A DNA stretch of 42,339 bases from Verrucomicrobiales bacterium (GTDB lineage Bacteria > Verrucomicrobiota > Verrucomicrobiia > Verrucomicrobiales > DEV007): the NCBI GenBank assembly GCA_024641425.1, contig JAHEDC010000004.1, positions 1 to 42,339 on the forward strand. Direction: 5' to 3'. This document shows positions 16,101 through 23,673 of this stretch, piece after piece (the stretch's first letter is position 1; each line of letters begins with the position of its first letter). The notes under the pieces are model-generated. The model saw nothing but the letters and a program-made list of their open reading frames with translations. It searched no databases and was not told the DNA's origin. The translations under genes and the position numbers were made by a program.

Positions 16101-18338
16101 GCTCAACGCAGAGTAGCTCCCCGGTGTGCAGCGCAGATTGAATCCGGAATAGTCGGCCAGTCCATTGTAATAGGCCGTTGTCCCCGGTCGCTCCGACAAG
16201 GTCGCGTTGGACGGCGCGCTGAAGCCGGTGAGGAAAAGCGCGGAGGGTTTCTCGTGCTCGGCCAGACCGGCCAGCTGATCCGCACGCGCGAACACGCCGG
16301 CGGTGAGGACGCGGCAAGCGGCAAAGCCGGGCTGGATCTGGTGGGCGTAGCGCTGGATCGCACCCTCCTTGTAGGCGCCCCATTCTACGGTGAGGGGGGC
16401 GGTACTCGTGGCGGTGGCCTGCACCGTGCCCTCGGCGCGCAATCCGCCATCGGGAGTAAACCGCCACTCGCCGCTCGCTGGCAGGAAGTGCATTCCCTCG
16501 ACCGGCGGCGGAACGGTGCCCGGCGTCCCTGCGCATTCTGTGGGGACACCTTGCAGGTATCCGCTGCCCGCAATGGTCGCTCCGGCGAGCTTGCTCGTCG
16601 CAAGGTCGATGGCGTCGTTGGCGAAGCGGATCTGGCTGCCCGCGGTCTGGTTCCAGGTGATGGGCAGCAGCGGATAATGCATCCAGACCGTCGAGGAGGG
16701 GCCGCCGAATTTCAGCGGATCGAGCGTGACGGTCACGGCCTGCATCGATGCCGCTCCGCCCGGGCGCACCCCGATGGTCACGCTGCCGACAGCCTGTTTC
16801 GCCGCGATGAAATAGAACTCGTTCGAGGCCGGATTCGCGGCTCCGGGGCGCCCGTTGAGGATCTGGTTCAGGAGAATGGCCAACTGCGGTTGGCGGTGGT
16901 AGACCAGATCCTCGGTCGACGAGAACGTGAATTGTCCGGTGCCGGGATCCCAACTGATGCTGTTCGTGGCGAAGCGCACCGGAATCCGGTCCGCGATCGG
17001 ATACAGGACCGGGGAACTCAGGTCCGTGGTGAAACTCGATCGGGTCAGGGTCGCCGCAAGCACGGGAGCGAGCGATTGGCTTAGGCCGACATTTCCCGCG
17101 TTCGCCCTCACCAGCGTGTTTTTTCCCAACGGTGTGAGGGCGACGCCGAAGCCGGCGGGAAGATAGGCCCGGACGGTGCCCCGCGCGCCGGTGGAGCCAA
17201 GGGTGAGCGCGCTTCGCGCGTAGGAGACGCCCGCGACGTTTCCGAGGTCCGGCCCCGCTCCGAAATAATTCACGGTCACCGTCTGCGTCACCGCGACATC
17301 GCCGCCCGGCTGCACGTGGCCGGTCACCGTCCCGCCAAAGCGATGGTTCGGAAAGCCCGGAATCGTCCCGCCTCCCCCGCCAAGCGCGATCTGCACCTGG
17401 GCGATTGTGCCCGGAATCGTCGGCGCCGAAGCCGTCGCCGCGATGGCATTCTGGTCCGGCGAATAGTTCGCCGAAAACAGGCCGAATTTCATGATCCCGG
17501 TAAGGACGGGCAAAGGCGGGCAGCTCTCGGCAGGGGTGATGTTCGGCCAGTCGATCCCGTCCGCGTCCCAGGCCCCGATGGTGGCGATGTCCGCGTCGGC
17601 GAGTGCCCGTCCCCAGAATCCGACGCTCCCGACGTCGAGGCGTGCCGTCTCGTCGTTGTCATCGGAAAAGAGGGGAACGCGCGAACTGAGGGAATAGCGG
17701 CCGTTCAGGGGGGCGGTCGTCCCATTGCCCGCCGTCTGCGGGGTCACCGTGCCGTTGATGTAGGCGCGCAGGATCTGGGTGTTCGTGCCCGCGTTATACT
17801 CCGCCCGGAAGGCGAGACGGTACCAGGTGTTGAGCCCAAGCGGATCCGTCGCGGGGCCCGGTGCGTTCGCACCGATAAAGTAGAGCTGCCGGTTGCTATT
17901 GAGGAAGATTTCGGCGTCGTCGTCATTGGTCGGCGTGCTTTGCATGAGCGCCGTCCAGCCGGTGATGCTCGGGAAGCGCACGTCCATGACCAGGGTCCAG
18001 GAATGGGTCCCGGTCGCGCCGAGGGGACCGTTCGGCCCCACCGAGTTCAGAATGAGCAGGCGCTCGGTCTGCTTCAAGCCGCCGAAGGGTACCGTCGAAC
18101 TAGCCAGATCCAGCCAGGTGCGGGGCGGATTCGATGGGAGGAACTGCGAGCCCGGTAGCCCGGAAATGGAAAAACCCTGCGTTGCCAGGGACGCCTGGCA
18201 CGACCATCGCGAGGCCAACGAATCGTCCAGCTGCCACAGCCCCTTCACCGAATTCTGCTCGAAAACGCCCGCGCGTACCGAAACGGTGAGCATGGGAGCG
18301 ATCAGAACGGCGGCAAAGATGGGATTTCGCGTATTCAT
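13158..18338 (-). CDS. Giant secreted protein with N-terminal LamG (ConA-like) domain
   Basis: First gene of the operon, about 1726 residues. A TTG at 18344 is in frame, but the ATG at 18338 gives a normal signal peptide (MNTRNPIFAAVLIAPMLTVS) and is preferred. Residues about 25-265 form a LamG/concanavalin A-like domain (GLWQLDDSL, SWTLVMDVRFP, WYRLAFRAEYN, LDVGSVGFWGRALADADIA), a fold that binds sugars or proteins. About 280-1090 is a long beta-rich region I do not recognise, containing a low-complexity Gly/Pro hinge. About 1095-1420 is strikingly helical (LQPAIDGALDSVRGLDGLL; AQLQAVEVSLQGS). The last 300 residues are again beta, with amphipathic alternation (GISVGGKVALDGNG; DLKLGFGFGGNNGYLYGRG) like a lipid-transfer or barrel-type sheet. 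No enzyme motif and no anchor was seen. The order signal-LamG-beta-helical-beta is not one I can name. Confidence 0.88.
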   Translation of the reverse strand: MNTRNPIFAAVLIAPMLTVSVRAGVFEQNSVKGLWQLDDSLASRWSCQASLATQGFSISGLPGSQFLPSNPPRTWLDLASSTVPFGGLKQTERLLILNSVGPNGPLGATGTHSWTLVMDVRFPSITGWTALMQSTPTNDDDAEIFLNSNRQLYFIGANAPGPATDPLGLNTWYRLAFRAEYNAGTNTQILRAYINGTVTPQTAGNGTTAPLNGRYSLSSRVPLFSDDNDETARLDVGSVGFWGRALADADIATIGAWDADGIDWPNITPAESCPPLPVLTGIMKFGLFSANYSPDQNAIAATASAPTIPGTIAQVQIALGGGGGTIPGFPNHRFGGTVTGHVQPGGDVAVTQTVTVNYFGAGPDLGNVAGVSYARSALTLGSTGARGTVRAYLPAGFGVALTPLGKNTLVRANAGNVGLSQSLAPVLAATLTRSSFTTDLSSPVLYPIADRIPVRFATNSISWDPGTGQFTFSSTEDLVYHRQPQLAILLNQILNGRPGAANPASNEFYFIAAKQAVGSVTIGVRPGGAASMQAVTVTLDPLKFGGPSSTVWMHYPLLPITWNQTAGSQIRFANDAIDLATSKLAGATIAGSGYLQGVPTECAGTPGTVPPPVEGMHFLPASGEWRFTPDGGLRAEGTVQATATSTAPLTVEWGAYKEGAIQRYAHQIQPGFAACRVLTAGVFARADQLAGLAEHEKPSALFLTGFSAPSNATLSERPGTTAYYNGLADYSGFNLRCTPGSYSALSRLAGVPVPPYPLAPEAKYVLRPAGVTGRHLTAEGAPNIQFTALGADFNLTALNLAFLDGVNVASGVNGSLSVPAPADFNLAFKGLKFGGQGQLQEAAIATPQGDKTLGGPQGGYWGLKFTPLALEFPQPKDCPPPGPADAFIKVVALATLTGLTDQPLAGNISVLNGNLVVESDAKAKGNGPVSRFQPGALLTVNGPQGKPDWNVIPVTGISVNKHMSTQTGTLTVGGLMQLPFFEDMPVVLSTNSINTTPNPPAQFVRKPWASLTSAPYDPGHVGVPGGVPLDIYRTDPAHDPIATGKWQNLIAFDFPVHLGANQVFTSRTPVTDDLLLFKLTQAVKSMTPTDVELTFDGSGALGLGSMIPQINVGSLLQDSGLLAVPGLQPAIDGALDSVRGLDGLLADHLQELLKPGLAAMAASRGGGTFFSELASEADRAAKLDELVGGGVTPGLSNDVTAQFSSATSGINGRWRRDFLAEVTKARVGMQNAQGLVSSVANLQQLASAIGAKIGASDPLGAPETNALGGLQALFAQVIAQLQAVEVSLQGSGDLNTALDAALIAAGPTATVQKAVDSLKAKWAPANPNATNGLYATGNLANFQADLTGALVDRLAGSTFAGTATQLLRQYAGDPQTLARQAVDDTLRMAEQLVAASLNNAGAAFSPALGSLGGNVGAARLRGYARINGDALHELRLDGQARLKVPDDMKFDAWFLLRDLDSSTPASACLVDGGAEAEVGMGASAELDWVGKKTGISVGGKVALDGNGSPVGMSGDFAILGSFDFSEVKVNDLKLGFGFGGNNGYLYGRGTGKIASMSVSAGVFVGSTCDIKVIEYADDDIGDLLAKQLPGYSTSLPVTGAMVYAEGGMSLMPLIGVPPSCVLDLRVHGGQGYFYFKNNAGLETAGVKNLQGVSGELLCLVDVSGKFATVLAGSGTIFGGSPEITSINGTSAAKVKGTVGVGWFSYTFSKTIRLRVTATPLKWKLDY

Positions 18339-18803
18339 ACGCAAAAACGTGAGAAAGATGCAGAGGCCAGGGAATCCTAGCTATGAGAAACCTTAATTCA
18401 TTGGGATCGGGGAATACCGCGCATTAATTGATAATTATCGGTCAAATCTTGAATTCCGGGTGTCCGCCGCCATCCGAACGGAAGGAACAGTCCTCCCTCG
18501 GGTGCGCTTCGAGCGCCTGTTTCCAGGTTCTCCCAAGAGAGGGGAGATTTAGGGGATGCTTCCACGCTCGCTCCGCAGCGCTGTGCGCCCCCATCCCAGG
18601 CGGACGGGAGCACTTTTCCCGAGGAGTCGACAAGGACGACGACATCCGTCCTGCAGCATCCCTCGAACCCGGAGTGCCTTTAAGAGTGCAGGGGGCGCAT
18701 GGAACCGAAGACGGGTGTTTCTTCAAGGGGAGGCATGCGGCCGTTCCTCTCCTGCTGGCGGTCAAGGATTCCGTCGTCGGGAATGGGGTGAGGGCGTTTC
18801 CGG
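18339..18803. promoter_or_regulatory. Upstream region of the giant-protein operon
   Basis: About 465 bases between two minus-strand genes, without a credible intact gene. The part nearest the operon (18410-18450) is markedly AT-rich and contains a perfect 10-base palindrome GATAATTATC (18430-18439) next to TTGACC (18445-18440 on the minus strand). I could not pair TTGACC with a convincing -10. The remainder contains a minus-strand stretch reading VVVLVDSSGKVLPS, which loosely recalls TonB C-terminal domains but is broken by stops and frame changes. It may be a decayed gene, but the evidence is weak. Confidence 0.3.
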
Positions 18804-19706
18804 CTAGAACCGAAGCTTGATCCCGAAGTTCACGAACCAGGTGTCGTCGAGATCCTCGGAGAAGTCCGCGCTCCCCGCGCCATCGAGTTCGAGCTCCTGC
18901 GCGAATTGCCAACCACCATCGACAGAACCCCAGACCTTGCCGAAGAGGCGGCGTTCCACGCCGAGGCCCGCGCGGACGCTCGAAAAGTTCAGATCCGCGT
19001 TCTTGTCGCCATCCACGCCGCTGATGTTCCAGCCGCCGCCGCTCGGGTAAGCTCGTGCGGCGAGGAGCCAGTCTCGCGTGGGAGCATAGGCGAGTTCGAC
19101 TCTGGGAACGGTCAGGGCCAGCGACCAATGCGGGTCGGGTTTCCAGATGAACCCGGCTGCCGGAAGTAGTCTCTCGTTGCCGAGGTCCCGGGAATAATAG
19201 CCTCCGACGGCCACCGAGAGGGTTTCCGTCCATTGGTAGGAACCCAGCGCCAGGGCGGAGAAGGTGAAGTCATCGCCGCTGATGGAATCGAAATCGGAAT
19301 AGAGGCCTGGCGAGGCACGGAGCCAGAAATTCCATCGGTCGCTATGGTCGATCCAGAGATTGAGGGGAATCTCGAGGCGATGCAGATCGAGTGAATTGGA
19401 AAAGGGCAGGTCGCGTCCCACGAAATCGAGGGTGTTCAGCCGGTAGCGCACGCCTGCCGTCAGTTTCCATTCGTCCTGAAGCGAAAGGGGAGCGAGCAAT
19501 TCCGCATCGAATTGGCCTTGGGAAAGGTTGCCCTCGCCTTCATCGAAATTCGAGTCCCCGATGACCGAGTATCCAAGGTTGCCGATGGTGTAGTTGGGAA
19601 TAAACGATGCCTCGACCTTTTCCTCTTGCTGCGCGAGGAGAGTCGTGTGGAGGAGGGCAAGCAAAGCAAGTCCCCAGGCGGGTGAGAAGGGTGGTGAGGT
19701 CGGCAT
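18804..19706 (-). CDS. Outer-membrane beta-barrel protein, DUF6268-like
   Basis: A 300-residue exported protein: signal peptide MPTSPPFSPAWGLALLALLH ending TTLLAQ, then about 12 amphipathic strands alternating with acidic turns (LTAGVRYRLNTLDF, NFWLRASPGLYSDFD, LSVAVGGYYSRDLG, SSVRAGLGVERRLF). It ends WFVNFGIKLRF with the C-terminal phenylalanine typical of BAM-assembled outer-membrane proteins. Length and strand pattern fit the DUF6268 family found in Verrucomicrobia and Bacteroidota, whose function is not known. It is transcribed alone, away from the acyltransferase gene at 19904. Confidence 0.8.
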   Translation of the reverse strand: MPTSPPFSPAWGLALLALLHTTLLAQQEEKVEASFIPNYTIGNLGYSVIGDSNFDEGEGNLSQGQFDAELLAPLSLQDEWKLTAGVRYRLNTLDFVGRDLPFSNSLDLHRLEIPLNLWIDHSDRWNFWLRASPGLYSDFDSISGDDFTFSALALGSYQWTETLSVAVGGYYSRDLGNERLLPAAGFIWKPDPHWSLALTVPRVELAYAPTRDWLLAARAYPSGGGWNISGVDGDKNADLNFSSVRAGLGVERRLFGKVWGSVDGGWQFAQELELDGAGSADFSEDLDDTWFVNFGIKLRF

Positions 19707-19903
19707 GGCTTCTGAAGGTTCAGTCTGGTCGACGTCTCAAAACGCGAATCGTCGAGGAAGGAACCGTTAACGGCAGCCGTTACGCTTCGCAACACGGGAG
19801 GGATTCGGCCTTCAATGAGAAAAGCGAGCGGCCCAACCGCGGCGATGGGTATTGTCGCCGCTTGAACGAAGACGTAGGATCACATGGCCCGTAATCCCCT
19901 TTC
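19707..19903. promoter_or_regulatory. Divergent promoter region (barrel gene / acyltransferase gene)
   Basis: This 197-base stretch must carry both promoters. It contains a perfect 10-base palindrome CCGTTAACGG (19764-19773) followed 3 bases later by another CCGTTA half-site, a possible operator. No clear -35/-10 pair was recognised. Confidence 0.3.
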
Positions 19904-20977
19904 ATGACTTCGCCCAAGAGTTCCCGCATCGAATCCCTGGATCAGTTCCGCGGCTACACGGTTGTGGGGATGCTCCTCGTGAACTTCGGCGGCGGTTTCG
20001 CGGCGCTGCCGGCGGTCTTGAAACACCACAACACTTACTGCAGCTACGCGGACACGATCATGCCGCAGTTCTTCTTCGCGGTCGGCTTCGCGCTGAGGCT
20101 GGTCTTGTTGCGGAACATGGAATCCCTCGGCGCGCCGGCCGCCTACCGGCGCACGCTGCGGCGCATTGCGATGCTCGTTCTTCTTGGCGTTGTCTTCTAC
20201 AATCTGAACAAGAACTGGCTTGAGGTCGCGGGGTGGCGCGACCCGCGTTTCCGCGAACTCCTTGCCGCGAGTTGGTGGCGGAACTCGTTCCAGACGCTCG
20301 TCCACATCGGGGTGACTTGCCTGTGGTTGCTTCCCTTCATCGCAAGGCCGACGCGGATGCGGCTCGCCGTCGCGGCTTTTTCGGGTCTGCTCCATCTTGG
20401 GCTATCGGCGTGGTTTTGGTACGGGATGCTTCACGAGAAAAGGGTCATCGACGGCGGTCCCCTCGGTTTCCTGACGTGGACGTTGCCCGTCGTAGCGGGC
20501 TCGATCGCCTCTGACTGGGTGCGGAATTCGGGGCCGCGCGGGGCGATCCTCCCACTGGTGGTCTGGGGCTTCGCGGCAATGCTCGGGGGCTATGGTGTCT
20601 CGTGTTTCGGCGTCGGGGGCCCGCTGGCGGCGCTGCCTTTTTTCCCGCCGGTGGGGGACGTCGATCTCTGGACGATGAGCCAGAGGGCGGGAAGTCTTTC
20701 CTACCTGCTTTTCGCATCCGGTTTCTCGATGGCGGTCTACGCGCTCTTCATCGTGGCGTGTGACGTGGGAAGGTGCCGACTCGCCTTGTTTGCCGTCTTC
20801 GGAAAAAACGCGCTGACCGCCTACATCCTTCACGAGCTGATTGGTATCGCTTTTTCCCCGATCCGGCAAAAGGACGCGCCGCTCTGGATCGCGCTGCTTG
20901 TGATAGTGGCCTATGTCGCGGTCAACGCGCTCGTGCTCGCCGGGCTCACCCGGCGGAAATGGGTGCTCCGCCTGTAA
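19904..20977 (+). CDS. Membrane acyltransferase, heparan-alpha-glucosaminide N-acetyltransferase / DUF5009-like
   Basis: A 357-residue polytopic inner-membrane protein with about nine or ten hydrophobic helices. The opening SRIESLDQFRGYTVVGMLLV is the hallmark N-terminus of the HGSNAT/DUF5009 group (R-x-x-S-L-D-x-x-R-G), and a cytoplasmic loop YRRTLRRIAML follows helix three. HYNTYCSYAD-like residues (KHHNTYCSYADT) include a histidine where the human enzyme has its acetylated active-site His, though I cannot align it firmly. Family members move acetyl groups across the membrane onto glucosamine of glycans. Its neighbours are a sulfatase and an O-acetylesterase, so a role in handling an acetylated, sulfated glycan is plausible but inferred. 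It converges with sulfatase 1, leaving only 14 bases between their stops. Confidence 0.85.
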   Translation: MTSPKSSRIESLDQFRGYTVVGMLLVNFGGGFAALPAVLKHHNTYCSYADTIMPQFFFAVGFALRLVLLRNMESLGAPAAYRRTLRRIAMLVLLGVVFYNLNKNWLEVAGWRDPRFRELLAASWWRNSFQTLVHIGVTCLWLLPFIARPTRMRLAVAAFSGLLHLGLSAWFWYGMLHEKRVIDGGPLGFLTWTLPVVAGSIASDWVRNSGPRGAILPLVVWGFAAMLGGYGVSCFGVGGPLAALPFFPPVGDVDLWTMSQRAGSLSYLLFASGFSMAVYALFIVACDVGRCRLALFAVFGKNALTAYILHELIGIAFSPIRQKDAPLWIALLVIVAYVAVNALVLAGLTRRKWVLRL

Positions 20978-20991
20978 GTCTCCTCGCCCAC

Positions 20992-22632
20992 CTATTTGCC
21001 GTCCGGCCGCACGAATTCCTCGCGGGAGAGAAAGCCGTCGCCGCTGGTGTCGAACCGGGGAAAGCGTTTTGGTGCCTCGTCGGGGTCGGGTTGGCCCTTG
21101 AGGAATTCCTCAAGGGTGAGCTTGCCGTCCTTGTCGGCATCGCGGCTGTCGAACATCCTGTTCCGGTCCAGCGGAGGCTTACCGGGCTTCGGCTTCGCCG
21201 CCGCCTTCGCCGAGATCTGGGGCTTCGCTTCGGGATGGATCGCGAGGAGGGCACGCAGTTTGGCCACGGTCGCGGATTGCTCGGCGGCCAGGTTCTTTGT
21301 TTCCAGAGGATCGGTCTTGTAGTCGTAGAGTTCAAATTCCGCGCTCTCGGCGGCTTCGCCGGGGACTTTCCATTCGACGAGGCGGTAGCGGTCGGTGCGG
21401 ATGGCGCGCCCGAGGCGCTGGCCCCGGGGATAGACGTGAATGACATGGTCGCGTGTTGTGTGGCCGGGATCGCCCAGGATGGCGGCGAAACTGCGTCCGT
21501 CGAGTCCCTCCGGTACGGCCACTCCGGCCCGTTCGCAGAGCGTCGGATAGAGGTCGACGGTCTCGACCAGCGAGGCCGATTTCACCCCCTGTTTCGCGCC
21601 GGGAGCCGCGACGAGGAGGGGAATGCGAGCGGCCTGCTCATAGTTCGTGTGCTTGCACCACATGCCGTGGTCGCCGAGATGCCACCCATGATCGCCCCAG
21701 AGGACGACGATCGTGTTTTCCGCCAGTCCGAGCCGGTCCAACTCCGCAAGAACGCGGCCGATCTGGGCGTCGGTGTAACTCGTCGCCGCGTAGTAACCGT
21801 GGACAAGTTTCCGCTGGAGATCATCGGGAAGCGCGCCGCTCTTCGGGATATCCGAATACTGGCGCAATTCGCCTCCGAACTGTGGGGCGTAACTCGGCGC
21901 GCCCTCCGGCACCTCGCGCACTTCGGCCAGCGGAATTGCTTCAGGATCGTAGAGATCCCAGTATTTCTTCGGGGCGATGAACGGGAGGTGCGGCTTGAGG
22001 AAACCGACGGCGAGGAAGAACGGCGTCTCCGGCTTCCGCTTCGCGGCCCGGAGGCGCTGGATGGCCTCGTCGGCGATCTTGCCGTCCCCGTAGGCGGAGT
22101 CGTCAACATCGGCGGCTTCGGTGGCCGCGCCGCGCGCGCCGTTCTTTCCGTCGCGCAGGTCGCTGGTGCTCGCCTTGAGCAGATATTGCGGCCCCTTTGG
22201 TTTCCACGGATCGACGCTCCAGGAGGCGGCGTCCTCGTAATTGCCGTGGCCGACGTGGAGGATCTTTCCGAGCCCTTCCGCGCGATAGCCTTCCTTCATG
22301 AAGGCCTGCGTCACCGTCACGGCATCGGGCCGGGACTTGCGGAAGTTCGTCCCGAGATCGTAGATCCCCAGCGACTGTGGATGGAGCCCGGTGAGCAGGG
22401 CATTGCGGGACGGCGCGCAGACGGCCTGGTTGCAGTAGGCGCTCGTGAATTGGACCGAACGCGCGGCGAGGGCGTCGATGGCCGGCGTCTTCGCCACGGA
22501 ATCGCCGTAGCAGCCGAGCAAGGGTTTCAAGTCGTCGATACAGAGGAGCAGCACGTTCGGCTTCTCGGCGGCGCGGGCGGAAACGGGGCCCAGGAAGCAA
22601 AGGACGGCGACGAGGAGGGATCGGGGATTCAT
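20992..22632 (-). CDS. Secreted sulfatase (iduronate-2-sulfatase-like) with C-terminal EF-hand pair
   Basis: A 546-residue exported type I sulfatase. Signal peptide MNPRSLLVAVLCFLGPVSAR A is followed by KPNVLLLCIDDLKPLLGCYG with the metal-binding Asp pair. The catalytic signature is CAPSR with Cys72, the residue converted to formylglycine, then NALLTG. The metal-site segment VVLWGDHGWHLGDHGMW and the DLR... KGPQYL region place it near iduronate-2-sulfatases (SulfAtlas S1_7-like), though the natural substrate cannot be read from sequence. The last 60 residues (after a Lys/Pro/Ala linker) hold two EF-hand loops: DADKDGKLTLEE and DTSGDGFLSREE, a calcium-binding tail. It is divergent from the esterase gene (106-base gap), which suggests joint control. 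Confidence 0.93.
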   Translation of the reverse strand: MNPRSLLVAVLCFLGPVSARAAEKPNVLLLCIDDLKPLLGCYGDSVAKTPAIDALAARSVQFTSAYCNQAVCAPSRNALLTGLHPQSLGIYDLGTNFRKSRPDAVTVTQAFMKEGYRAEGLGKILHVGHGNYEDAASWSVDPWKPKGPQYLLKASTSDLRDGKNGARGAATEAADVDDSAYGDGKIADEAIQRLRAAKRKPETPFFLAVGFLKPHLPFIAPKKYWDLYDPEAIPLAEVREVPEGAPSYAPQFGGELRQYSDIPKSGALPDDLQRKLVHGYYAATSYTDAQIGRVLAELDRLGLAENTIVVLWGDHGWHLGDHGMWCKHTNYEQAARIPLLVAAPGAKQGVKSASLVETVDLYPTLCERAGVAVPEGLDGRSFAAILGDPGHTTRDHVIHVYPRGQRLGRAIRTDRYRLVEWKVPGEAAESAEFELYDYKTDPLETKNLAAEQSATVAKLRALLAIHPEAKPQISAKAAAKPKPGKPPLDRNRMFDSRDADKDGKLTLEEFLKGQPDPDEAPKRFPRFDTSGDGFLSREEFVRPDGK

Positions 22633-22738
22633 GCGCTACCGATACGGGATCTCGGGCCTGATGACGAGTCCGGATTTCCGAGTTCCCACTGGTCAGGCGC
22701 GCGTGGCGGGAGTAAAAGGGGTAAACGTCTCCCGATTC

Positions 22739-23602
22739 ATGAAAACCCTCCTTTCCGTCCTCCTTCTCCTTCCGCATCTCGCCTTCGCCGAGCCGGAGGG
22801 CTACGATCTTGTTCTCGTCGCCGGTCAGTCGAATGCCGTCGGCTTCGATGCGGATCCCGCCGATCTCCCGGCCGATCCGGCGGACGCGAAGGTCCTTTTT
22901 TGGTGGAAGACGGGCGACCCTCCACCCGACAAGCACGACTCCACCAGTGCCGCTGTCTGGAGCACCCTGAAAACGCAGCCCAAAGGCGATCCGGCCCCGA
23001 AGGATCCCGCGAAGCGCCAGTACGGGAACTTCGCGGGCGAAAACGGCGGCTTCGGCCCCGAGATCGGCTTCGCCCGCCACGTCCTGAAAGTCTCCCCGGA
23101 GCGCAAGCTCGCCATCCTCAAGGTTGCCTTCAGTGGCACCAGCATCCCGAAGGACTGGGATCCTGAAAAGCGCGACCAAGCCGAATCCTGCTACGCCGCG
23201 CTTGTCGCCGAGTTTGGGAAGGCCGAGGAAGCTGCCCGAGAAAGGAACATCCGCCTCCGCCCCACGGCCCTCCTCTGGATCCAGGGCGAAAGTGACGCCA
23301 ACCCGGCCAATGCTCCACGCTACGCAGCCGATCTCACCGTCTTCGTCGCCGCCCTTCGGGAGGATCTCAAGGCTCCCGGACTCCTGGCCCTCCTCGCGGT
23401 GAACACCCGCTTCGGCAACGGCTCCAATCCCCACATGCCCGCCATCGTCGAAGCCCAGAAGGAAGTCGCCGCCGCCGATCCCCGCGCCCGCTATGTCGAC
23501 ACCGCGGAGGCCCCCATCGCCAATGGCGCCCACTATAGCACCGAGGGCACCCTCCTCGTCGGCCGCCTCTTCGCCGACGCCCTCGAAAAGCTCGGTCTAT
23601 AA
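22739..23602 (+). CDS. SGNH/SASA family sialate O-acetylesterase-like protein (CE6-like)
   Basis: A 287-residue exported esterase. An upstream frame is open from 22631, but it would overlap the sulfatase start; the ATG at 22739 begins a clear signal peptide (MKTLLSVLLLLPHLAFA) and is chosen. The mature protein starts YDLVLVAGQSNAVGF with the nucleophile Ser31 in GQSN, the family's block I. The block LLWIQGESDANP supplies the oxyanion-side Gly/Gln/Glu, and NGAHYSTEG near the end provides the catalytic His. These enzymes remove O-acetyl groups from sialic acids or from xylan-like polysaccharides; which one is not decidable here. Divergent pairing with sulfatase 1 suggests that both decorations are removed from one glycan. 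Confidence 0.9.
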   Translation: MKTLLSVLLLLPHLAFAEPEGYDLVLVAGQSNAVGFDADPADLPADPADAKVLFWWKTGDPPPDKHDSTSAAVWSTLKTQPKGDPAPKDPAKRQYGNFAGENGGFGPEIGFARHVLKVSPERKLAILKVAFSGTSIPKDWDPEKRDQAESCYAALVAEFGKAEEAARERNIRLRPTALLWIQGESDANPANAPRYAADLTVFVAALREDLKAPGLLALLAVNTRFGNGSNPHMPAIVEAQKEVAAADPRARYVDTAEAPIANGAHYSTEGTLLVGRLFADALEKLGL

Positions 23603-23673
23603 CCCCCGCTCCCACGTTTGCCTCGAATCCGGCGGAGAACATCCGAGCTTTGAGTGCATCGCTTGGTTCGGCC

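Noticed and set aside
7259-18338. The giant-protein operon as an insecticidal Tc toxin locus
   Set aside because: The FG-GAP-like protein recalls the SpvB/TcB beginning, but there are no RHS/YD repeats, no TcA-like helical shaft sequence and all three proteins have ordinary signal peptides.
20773-23166. A 797-codon plus-strand open frame across sulfatase 1
   Set aside because: It overlaps the tail of the acyltransferase gene, lies antisense to a sulfatase with intact motifs, and has low-quality composition at both ends.
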